A stretch of 6,026 bases of DNA from Planctomycetota bacterium (GTDB lineage Bacteria; Planctomycetota; Phycisphaerae; UBA1845; UTPLA1). Of this stretch, positions 1 through 5,781 are shown in pieces. Both the position numbers and the translations under genes were made by a program. Position 1 is the stretch's first letter; the number at the start of each line of letters is the position of its first letter. Location: positions 1 to 6,026 of the forward strand of contig JAPULF010000479.1 of NCBI GenBank assembly GCA_027295245.1, in the 5' to 3' direction. The notes beneath the pieces are model-generated. The model was not told where the DNA came from. It ran no database searches and saw only the letters and a program-made list of their open reading frames with translations.

Positions 1-1
1 G

Positions 2-1432
2 CTCTATCCAGCCCTCGTCAAGTATCCGCACGCGACGAAGTTCGCCCAAGAGCAAGTCGCCCACATCGGTACGCGTTCGTACGAAGACTATTGGGCCTCC
101 GATACTGCGCCTGCCGTATCGCCGTCAGCCCGCGATATCGATCTGTATCAGGCCCAGCATGCGTCCTTGTATTATCAACTCATGTCGCCGATCTATCGGT
201 GGCTTTGGGAAGCAGATGATCCACTCATTGCAATCAACGCCCTGCGGTTGATCAACGTCCTGTTCGGCGCGGGATCGATCTTCATCGCGGGACTCGTGAT
301 CGGCCGCATCCTCGTCGCCGGCCCGGGCCGGTACATCCTCGCCCTCCTGATTACGCTTCAGCCCCTGTTCCTCGTCAACTGCGCCCGCATCGCGAGCGAC
401 GCCCTGGCCGTCTTTCTCGGCACGGTCGCCATTTCCATCCTCATGTTGCTCGGTCCCCGGCGATGTCTATTCGGATCGATCCTGGCAGGGGCGGCGTACG
501 GAACGGCCGTACTGGCAAAAACGGTCAACCTCTCACTGCTTCCATTCATAGCCATCGTGTTTGTGACGCTCGTATGGAATCGTCAGCTTTCCGCTAAGCG
601 GGCCGCGGCCGCGATGTGTCTCGTACTGCTCGTTGCGGGGGCCGTTACACTCGACTATTTCCGTTTCAATATGAATCACTTCGGCGTGCTGACCCCCATG
701 CAGGAGGCCGTCGACAACAAGGCCGACGGCAAGGACTTCGCCGACTTCGCCCGGGCCGCGGGCCAGGTGGACTGGCTTCGTCAGTTTCGAAAAAAATACA
801 CCTGTGCAAGTCTCTGGGAAGGCGGGTGGAGTTTCCTCAAGCTCCCGCGGCCGTTCTATTCCGCCTATCAACTGGTCTTCGCCGTCTCGGGCCTGGGATG
901 GTTGCTGGCACTGCACCGTGATTCCCGCCAACGGAAGTGGCTATTTGCTCGGGAAGGAACAGCCGCCCGACTTGCGGTTCTTTGCATTGGGTTCCTCGTC
1001 GGAATGGCCTACCATACGGTGCACGGCTTGGTCGCAAACGGAGCGAAGTATACGAATATCTGGTACGCGGCGGTATCGTTTCCTTGGCTGCTATGTCTGA
1101 CGTATCAGGGGTTGGCGCTACTTCCCGGCAAGTGGGCGACGCGGATCGTCGCGGCCTGTACGGTGATCATCTTCGTGGTATCGGAAGCATACGGCACGCT
1201 CGCAGTCATGGTGCCCGAATATACCGGCGTGTCCTGGGGCTCCCTGGCGCGGGCCCGACTTGCCCAAATCCATCCGCCCGGATTCGGCCCCGAATTGACC
1301 ATTCCCGCTCTTTGCCTGAGCACGCTGCTGATCTGTGTAGCCCTGGCGGTCTGGATTCACCGATTCGGATCGATAGAAACCGGTCTAACGCCGACAGGCG
1401 AGAAATCGCGGCAGGCGAACGCTACGTCTTGA
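2..1432 (+). CDS. Glycosyltransferase family 39 / GT-C-like polytopic membrane protein (5' partial)
   Basis: This frame is open from the window edge (first whole codon at base 2), so the true start lies upstream and 476 residues are visible. The TTG at 167 is internal: conserved-looking sequence QAQHASLYY runs straight across it. That segment resembles the H-x-P-L-Y-Y stretch after the first periplasmic loop of GT39/ArnT-like enzymes, which transfer sugars from polyprenyl-phosphate carriers to lipid, glycan or protein acceptors. About ten hydrophobic segments follow, including ones around bases 230-310, 330-390, 395-460, 530-590, 860-915, 965-1020, 1055-1115, 1140-1200 and 1310-1365. A lysine preceded by LA (LAKTVNL) and a late AKYTNIWY segment also fit GT-C topology. 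The acidic catalytic motif of loop 1 would lie at or before the window edge, so activity cannot be confirmed. The gene ends TGA at 1430-1432, inside the tail of lptG. Substrate unknown; a DUF2142-like membrane protein is the main alternative. Confidence 0.75.
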   Translation, partial: LYPALVKYPHATKFAQEQVAHIGTRSYEDYWASDTAPAVSPSARDIDLYQAQHASLYYQLMSPIYRWLWEADDPLIAINALRLINVLFGAGSIFIAGLVIGRILVAGPGRYILALLITLQPLFLVNCARIASDALAVFLGTVAISILMLLGPRRCLFGSILAGAAYGTAVLAKTVNLSLLPFIAIVFVTLVWNRQLSAKRAAAAMCLVLLVAGAVTLDYFRFNMNHFGVLTPMQEAVDNKADGKDFADFARAAGQVDWLRQFRKKYTCASLWEGGWSFLKLPRPFYSAYQLVFAVSGLGWLLALHRDSRQRKWLFAREGTAARLAVLCIGFLVGMAYHTVHGLVANGAKYTNIWYAAVSFPWLLCLTYQGLALLPGKWATRIVAACTVIIFVVSEAYGTLAVMVPEYTGVSWGSLARARLAQIHPPGFGPELTIPALCLSTLLICVALAVWIHRFGSIETGLTPTGEKSRQANATS

Positions 1433-2513
1433 TCTCGCCCAACAGAATCATGGCGATGGGACCGAACACGAAGATCGGTATCCACGCGGGCAGTGCGGGG
1501 TTGATGTCGACCCCGACAAGCTCCACGCTCAGGCACAGAAATGACGTCACGAAACACGCCCCGCACACCAGGAGGCATTTCCCGCCGGCCACCAGGACGG
1601 GGGCCCGCTCCCGATTAAGGAAAAACGGGATGCCGAGTAGCAGCATGATCATATTCGTGATCATGGTTGTCAGTCGGGCGTGCTTGACCTTGACGAATTC
1701 GGTCGAGTGCGGGAATCGCTTTTGCAGGCGCGTCAGGTGTCGCAGGCTGATGAAATTCGTCCACTGCGAGGCCTGCTGCAAGGCAAGCTCCTTGGGCGAG
1801 AGATCGGACGGGTAGGTTGCAACCGGCGTGCGGCCGAGGCCGGCCAGTGCCTCCCGGTCGTCATCCGCTTCGAGCCGCATCGATTCGCCCTTGAATAGGA
1901 TCCATAGCTGGCGGTCTTCGTCCCATACGGCGCGATCGGCCCGCATCACTTCGATCATTCGCATCCTGTCATCCCGCTTGATGGCGATGACGCCCCGCAT
2001 CTCCTGGCTGCGCGGGCTGAACATCGACGCCGACAACAAGGTATTGTCGCGATCGGGCCGAAACCACACGCCGAACGTTCGCCGGCCTTCGATGTCGTCA
2101 TGTCTCCGCGCCAGCTTGTCCGCGATGCTCGGAAGGACGACTTCCTGATTGATGAACCAGACCCCGTTCATGACAAGGGCGGCCAGGCAGATCGGGGCCG
2201 CGATGCGGTACAACGATGTTCCGGAAGCGAGCACGGCGGTGAATTCGTTGGTGCGAAGGGCGCGGCCCAGCGTGAAGCATGCCGCCGCGAGAATCAGGGT
2301 CCCCGAAAGCTGGGAGAAATAGAGAAACATGTTGTAGCCGTAGAAATTGATGATCTTGGCGATCGTTCGCGACGTGGGTTCATCGGGGGTCTCCGTGAAT
2401 TCGTCCAGATTGACGAACAGGTCCAGGACCACGTACATGCCGATCAAAACGAACATCGCAATAAAGTAGTTCGTAAAAAACGCCCGGAGGATGTAACGAT
2501 CTAGGATCTTCAT
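1422..2513 (-). CDS. lptG: LPS export ABC transporter permease LptG (YjgP/YjgQ family)
   Basis: LptG is one of two permeases of the LptB2FG complex, which lifts lipopolysaccharide out of the inner-membrane outer leaflet towards LptC/LptA. The 363-residue length is normal for the family (E. coli about 360). It opens MKILDRYILRAF, the typical family N-terminus. There are three N-terminal membrane segments (about residues 12-33, 63-82, 103-123), a periplasmic beta-rich domain (about 130-275), and three C-terminal segments (279-299, 307-331, 341-360). Between segments 2 and 3 lies the conserved coupling-helix motif LRTNEFTAVLASG (86-98); its Glu90 matches the position expected to contact the LptB ATPase. 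It is the second gene of the pair: its ATG follows the lptF stop by 7 bases. No good Shine-Dalgarno is visible, so translational coupling to lptF is likely. The last codons overlap the convergent glycosyltransferase gene by 11 bp. The F/G paralogue assignment rests on gene order and on the N-terminus. Confidence 0.9.
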   Translation of the reverse strand: MKILDRYILRAFFTNYFIAMFVLIGMYVVLDLFVNLDEFTETPDEPTSRTIAKIINFYGYNMFLYFSQLSGTLILAAACFTLGRALRTNEFTAVLASGTSLYRIAAPICLAALVMNGVWFINQEVVLPSIADKLARRHDDIEGRRTFGVWFRPDRDNTLLSASMFSPRSQEMRGVIAIKRDDRMRMIEVMRADRAVWDEDRQLWILFKGESMRLEADDDREALAGLGRTPVATYPSDLSPKELALQQASQWTNFISLRHLTRLQKRFPHSTEFVKVKHARLTTMITNMIMLLLGIPFFLNRERAPVLVAGGKCLLVCGACFVTSFLCLSVELVGVDINPALPAWIPIFVFGPIAMILLGEIKT

Positions 2514-2520
2514 GAACCGG

Positions 2521-4173
2521 CTACAATCTCAAAACCCGGGACGCGATGACGCCCACGGCAATGTACGCCAGAATCGTCGTACCCCACATGACTGCGAGGG
2601 CCCCGGGAGCGCCGCCCGGTTGATTCGCCATGTTTCTCCCGACGATGCTGGCGATCACAACGACCGCCGTCGGCACGCAACTGATTCCGAACGCGGTCAA
2701 CACCTGGCCGCCCCGCAGGATGATTCCCAGCATCGCGCCAATAAGGATCACGGCCACGGCGCTGACGGAATACGCCGATCGGAAGTGGATTTCGCCGAGC
2801 ACCTCCGACTCGAATTGGCTCTTTCGTTTGATCAGTTTCGCCCTGGCTTCCTTCAGCTTGGTCGGCATCAAGTCGAAGTTCTCGGTCGGGTCCATGACGC
2901 GATCGAGATCCAGATTGGAAGCCCGTCGCATCGGTTCCGGCTGGTCGACGAATTCTAGTGCCGGCAGCGTCTCGGCTTGCTGTTCGACGAGCCGGCCCCC
3001 GCCCGACCGTTGAATGCGCACGCCTTCCGAGAGCTCGATGACGATCAGCGGTCGCTCCGGATCCAGCGGCCTGTTCTTCATGTCGAGCTGGAGTCTGCCT
3101 GCACGGAGCGTTCGAGTCGATCCATCCGGCAGGGTCTCGATCACCTGGGCGTCAAAGAGCGTGGGCTCGTTATCCATGGGAGACGTGTGCAGCGGCGACG
3201 ACGTCGTGATCTTGTAATTCAGGCCGTTGGGACCGAATAGTTCGAACGTTCCCGTACCGCCTCGGCTTTCGTCGAAGCTCCGAAAAACTTCGTCATAGAG
3301 GAACACCTGCATCATGCCCCGTCGGACGCGAAACAGACGGTCCGCCAACTCAGGAATGATTCTGGGATCCTCCAGATACGAACGCAACGTGCCGACGTCC
3401 TGAAACTTCATTTGCTGCTTGATCGGAAACGGAAACTCCCGCGTGGGGATGTCCTGTCGCTCCACTCTGTGTTCTTGACCGTGGATCACGTCGTAGGCAT
3501 GCACCCCGTACAGAACCGCGGTTACGCACGGGTTTCTCTGAGAGCTGTCAAAATCGATCAACGTGTAGTCTGATGTGCCGTAGCGAACGAATTGCTCGTC
3601 TTGCAGTTGAAGAAACGTGACGCCGGACAGATAGAGATACGTGTGGTTTTCTTCGGCCTTCTCGGGTAGGCGATCGTCTTTCAGCTCCTCGAATTCTTCC
3701 GCACAGATTCGAAAATTTCCGTAGACCAGCGGCTTGCCCCGCTCGAACTGTCCCAGCACGATCGACGGCAGGTCGCGCCGCGTCAACGACTCGATGCGGT
3801 CGAACAGCTTCGGAATCACGTAATTCCACGAAACATAGGTCAGCCCGGTCACCAGCAGACCCAACAAGAACGGCGTCAGCAACAATCGCTGCACGTTGAC
3901 GCCGGCGGCACGGCAGGCCGCAATCTCGTTATCCGCACTGGCACGACCGAACGTGATCGTGGCGCTGAAGAGAGCGGAGATCGGCAGGATCATGGTCAGG
4001 GCGACCGGCGTCAGAAAAATGAAAATGGACGCCATTTCCTTGGCGCCCACTCCTTCGGCTCGAAAAACATTGGCCACGCCACCGCCCATCACGATCAGCA
4101 GGGTCAACGCCACGCACGTGAGAAGAAAGGTCTTGGCCAATTCGCGGGCCAAGTAGCTGTGAAGAGTGCGCAT
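2521..4173 (-). CDS. lptF: LPS export ABC transporter permease LptF, with enlarged periplasmic domain
   Basis: This is the partner permease of LptG, 550 residues from the ATG at 4171-4173. Three membrane segments (about 13-34, 51-73, 99-119) and three C-terminal ones (464-485, 491-511, 523-546) give the family topology. The coupling-helix motif GRASADNEIAACRAAG (76-91) carries the conserved Glu83 expected to meet LptB. The start was chosen because MRTLHSYLARELAKTF aligns with the usual N-terminus just before segment 1. The frame continues upstream to a TTG at 4314, but that 47-residue Arg-rich extension does not look like family sequence. The oddity is size: E. coli LptF is about 366 residues, while here the soluble part between segments 3 and 4 spans about 330 residues (125-455), roughly twice the norm. 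It has two beta-rich stretches (about 145-235 and 305-392) and then a charged helical stretch (about 430-460) before segment 4. It is first in the operon with lptG, and a candidate promoter lies at 4336-4363. Confidence 0.88.
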   Translation of the reverse strand: MRTLHSYLARELAKTFLLTCVALTLLIVMGGGVANVFRAEGVGAKEMASIFIFLTPVALTMILPISALFSATITFGRASADNEIAACRAAGVNVQRLLLTPFLLGLLVTGLTYVSWNYVIPKLFDRIESLTRRDLPSIVLGQFERGKPLVYGNFRICAEEFEELKDDRLPEKAEENHTYLYLSGVTFLQLQDEQFVRYGTSDYTLIDFDSSQRNPCVTAVLYGVHAYDVIHGQEHRVERQDIPTREFPFPIKQQMKFQDVGTLRSYLEDPRIIPELADRLFRVRRGMMQVFLYDEVFRSFDESRGGTGTFELFGPNGLNYKITTSSPLHTSPMDNEPTLFDAQVIETLPDGSTRTLRAGRLQLDMKNRPLDPERPLIVIELSEGVRIQRSGGGRLVEQQAETLPALEFVDQPEPMRRASNLDLDRVMDPTENFDLMPTKLKEARAKLIKRKSQFESEVLGEIHFRSAYSVSAVAVILIGAMLGIILRGGQVLTAFGISCVPTAVVVIASIVGRNMANQPGGAPGALAVMWGTTILAYIAVGVIASRVLRL

Positions 4174-4335
4174 CAACGTGAACGATTCCGTGGGCCCGGG
4201 TGTTGGCAACCATCGACGCTCGCCCCGGCCTTCGCAGCGATTCGACGGGCTCCGCGCGGCTCGACGCCACCTGATCCAGGCCGAGCGGCAACAGGCCTGT
4301 CTGAGCCATAACAACCGCGCAACGTGGGACCGGAC

Positions 4336-4363
4336 AGTCTAGATCGCCGAGCGGGTGGGTCAA
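4336..4363 (-). promoter_or_regulatory. Candidate sigma-70-type promoter for lptFG
   Basis: Read on the minus strand, TTGACC (4363-4358, five of six matches to TTGACA) is followed after 16 bases by TAGACT (4341-4336, four of six to TATAAT). This would start transcription near 4329 and give a leader of about 155 nt before the lptF ATG. It is the best -35/-10 pair I found upstream of lptF, but the -10 is weak and consensus promoters in this lineage are poorly defined. Confidence 0.3.
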
Positions 4364-4381
4364 GTTAAACACGCGACAAGA

Positions 4382-4400
4382 TGTAACATTATCTGTCACA
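4382..4400. promoter_or_regulatory. Paired TGTNACA boxes, possible operator
   Basis: TGTAACA (4382-4388) and TGTCACA (4394-4400) are separated by TTATC. Each box is itself a TGT-N-ACA dyad, and together they form an imperfect palindrome and a direct repeat with a 12-bp period. They sit in an A/T-rich island of an otherwise GC-rich divergent promoter region, a common place for a transcription-factor site. The spacing does not fit a CRP/FNR site. The binding protein is unknown; chance occurrence is possible. Confidence 0.25.
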
Positions 4401-4505
4401 ATGAATTAGGCGAAATTGTTTTGCGGGGCGGACGGGTCGTCGCCAATCGGTCCATCCCATAGGGAAGCCGAAACCGGGGAGCCCGGCCTTGATGGCAGCC
4501 AATCC

Positions 4506-4525
4506 GGGAATACGTTAGGATTCCC
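4506..4525 (+). promoter_or_regulatory. Leader hairpin 1 (GGGAAT/ATTCCC)
   Basis: GGGAAT at 4506-4511 is the exact reverse complement of ATTCCC at 4520-4525, with an 8-base loop. It lies in the presumed 5' leader of the hydrolase mRNA. Its right arm shares bases 4523-4525 with the left arm of the next hairpin, so only one of the two can form fully at a time. Confidence 0.3.
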
Positions 4526-4543
4526 CGCTACCCGCTTGCGGGG
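4523..4543 (+). promoter_or_regulatory. Leader hairpin 2, overlapping the Shine-Dalgarno
   Basis: CCCCGC at 4523-4528 pairs exactly with GCGGGG at 4538-4543 across a 9-base loop. The right arm runs into the GGGAGGA ribosome-binding sequence at 4541-4547, so the folded form would hide part of it. A smaller CCCG/CGGG tetraloop hairpin (4531-4542) is an alternative fold. A regulatory role is inference only. Confidence 0.3.
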
Positions 4544-4547
4544 AGGA
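4541..4547 (+). promoter_or_regulatory. Strong Shine-Dalgarno deciding a GTG start
   Basis: GGGAGGA ends 8 bases before the GTG at 4556, an ideal distance. The ATG at 4548 directly abuts this sequence, is in a different frame and opens only a 32-codon reading frame ending at 4646. The ribosome should therefore select the GTG. Confidence 0.7.
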
Positions 4548-4555
4548 ATGGCGCG

Positions 4556-5731
4556 GTGGAAGTCGCTGATACACTGGCTCTACAGATGCTCTCTGGTTTT
4601 TGGCTGGTTGTTTCACACAACTGGGCGCTCATTTCGATTCTGCTGACGATCTGTTTTCTCATCATCATTCCAGCAGTGGTTCTGGCGAAGTATGTTCGAA
4701 TCTGCCTCAACATCATTCGCGACACCGAGCCGCCCCTTTCGATGACTCAGGTCGGATATGAGGAGATTCACGGCGAGGACGTCGATTTCTGGGCGGCGGA
4801 CGGCATTCGCCTGCGAGGCATGTTCGTGTGGGCGGCGGCAGACGTTCCTCGGCGCGGCCTGATAGTTTTTGCTCCGGAGTTCAAGAGTACTCGCCAGAGT
4901 TGTGCCCGGTATTGTCGGCCGTTGATCGAGGCGGGATACGACGTTTTCTCCTTCGATTTTCGAGGCCACGGTCAATCCGCATCTGAAGAGGGATACACGC
5001 CGCGACAGTGGGCCAGCGATCGAGAAATGGGCGACATGCGAAGCGCCATCGCGTTCGTGGAAGACTGGCTCGAACGACAGGGTCGCCCGGTAAGGATCGG
5101 ACTGTTCGGAATCTCGCGCGGGGCTTCCGCGGGGATACTGGCCGCCGCCCAGGCAACCTCCATCAAGGCGATCATCACCGATGGGGCGTTTTCATCCGAT
5201 TGCACGCTGGAACACCTGATGAAGCGCTGGGCCAAGATCTTCGCCAAGGTCCGAATCGTCTATGAAAACCACCCGCCGGAGTTTTGGCGTTTTCTTCGCT
5301 GGTGCCTGTTCATCACCTGTCGAATCAAGTTCAAATGCGTGTTTCCCTCCGTCCGCAAGGCCCTGCTCCGCATGGTGCCGCGGCCGATTCTCCTCATTCA
5401 CGGGGAACGCGACAGTTACATCCCGGTTGATCAATCGAAGCTCCTTTACGCCCTCTGCGCCCAGCCGAAGTATCTCTGGGTCGTACCCGGCGCCAAGCAC
5501 AACCGCTCGGTCGCCGTGGGGCCGGAGGAGTATGCGGATCGCACGGTTCAGTTTTTCGATCGCTACTTGGCCGAACTCGACGATCCCGGAAACATTTACA
5601 ACGAAGGAAGATTTGCCGAATTGGTCTTTGGAGAATCGCCCTATTCTCTCGCATCGTCCGCCGGCCTCGGCTACAAGCGGTCATTCCAGAACGACTCGGA
5701 GAATTCGAAACGAACGCGGGTCGCTTCCTAG
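4556..5731 (+). CDS. Membrane-anchored alpha/beta hydrolase (serine hydrolase)
   Basis: The 391-residue protein has one strong hydrophobic segment near the N-terminus (about residues 23-44) followed by a basic/aromatic stretch, then an alpha/beta-hydrolase domain (about 75-340). Landmarks are FDFRGHGQS (133-141), the nucleophile elbow GISRG with Ser187, the acid in HGERD (Asp286) and the base in GAKH (His315): a complete Ser-Asp-His triad in normal order and spacing. The first-strand HG motif that often helps form the oxyanion hole reads APEF (106-109). A lid-like, aromatic and basic insertion lies at about 222-272. A 45-residue polar tail follows the domain. Start is GTG at 4556, set by the Shine-Dalgarno 8 bases upstream; ATG at 4586 (Met11) is the fallback. 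The family covers esterases, lipases, thioesterases, acyltransferases and peptidases, and the substrate cannot be read from sequence. The GH3-like gene begins 50 bp downstream on the same strand, suggesting co-transcription. Confidence 0.85.
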   Translation: MEVADTLALQMLSGFWLVVSHNWALISILLTICFLIIIPAVVLAKYVRICLNIIRDTEPPLSMTQVGYEEIHGEDVDFWAADGIRLRGMFVWAAADVPRRGLIVFAPEFKSTRQSCARYCRPLIEAGYDVFSFDFRGHGQSASEEGYTPRQWASDREMGDMRSAIAFVEDWLERQGRPVRIGLFGISRGASAGILAAAQATSIKAIITDGAFSSDCTLEHLMKRWAKIFAKVRIVYENHPPEFWRFLRWCLFITCRIKFKCVFPSVRKALLRMVPRPILLIHGERDSYIPVDQSKLLYALCAQPKYLWVVPGAKHNRSVAVGPEEYADRTVQFFDRYLAELDDPGNIYNEGRFAELVFGESPYSLASSAGLGYKRSFQNDSENSKRTRVAS

Positions 5732-5732
5732 T

Positions 5733-5756
5733 TGCCCGGACGAGGTAGCCCGGGCA
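5733..5756. repeat. Inverted repeat in the hydrolase-GH3 spacer
   Basis: TGCCCGG (5733-5739) is the exact reverse complement of CCGGGCA (5750-5756), with a 10-base loop. It begins right after the hydrolase stop codon. No run of T follows, so it is not a typical intrinsic terminator. It could attenuate transcription, stabilise the upstream message, or lower translation of the next gene. Confidence 0.35.
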
Positions 5757-5781
5757 GGTGTCCGACCATCACCCTTGCCAG

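Larger units (their letters stand above)
4174..4555. other. Divergent intergenic region between lptF and the hydrolase gene
   Basis: This 382-bp region separates two divergently read genes and shows no convincing coding sequence. The part nearest lptF (4174-4335) is GC-rich and featureless to my eye. Bases 4336-4425 hold a candidate minus-strand promoter and an A/T-rich island with two TGTNACA boxes. Bases 4470-4547 hold several short GC-rich hairpins and the Shine-Dalgarno of the hydrolase gene. Its length and composition fit two back-to-back promoters with long untranslated leaders (about 150 nt on each side). Confidence 0.6.

Noticed and set aside
937..1815. 292-codon plus-strand open frame
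   Set aside because: It runs across the end of the glycosyltransferase and antisense into lptG, and is Arg/Ser-rich with no domain pattern: a shadow of two real genes in GC-rich DNA.
2512..2958. 148-codon plus-strand open frame antisense to lptF
   Set aside because: Very rich in His, Arg, Asp and Gln, as expected for an antisense reading of a membrane-protein gene; no start signal.
4174..4314. 47-residue N-terminal extension of LptF from a TTG at 4314
   Set aside because: Arg-rich, no family resemblance, weak start codon; the ATG at 4173 begins exactly at the typical LptF N-terminus.
4389..4400. DnaA box (TTATCTGTCACA compared with TTATCCACA)
   Set aside because: It only shares TTATC and the ending CACA with an extra insertion; there is no cluster of boxes or other origin feature.
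4460..4545. Possible cobalamin- or c-di-GMP-type riboswitch (AGGGAAGCCGAAACC followed by CCCCGC)
   Set aside because: Some words recall the cobalamin core, but the GTG/AAA-TCC box and the expected order of conserved segments are missing. A covariance-model search would settle it.
4416..4646. 76-codon frame in the divergent region overlapping the hydrolase start
   Set aside because: Non-ATG start, no Shine-Dalgarno and low-complexity early sequence; only its internal ATG at 4548 is noteworthy, and that lies too close to the Shine-Dalgarno.
5733..5756. Intrinsic terminator after the hydrolase gene
   Set aside because: A 7-bp GC stem is present but no T-tract follows, so it was kept only as an inverted repeat.
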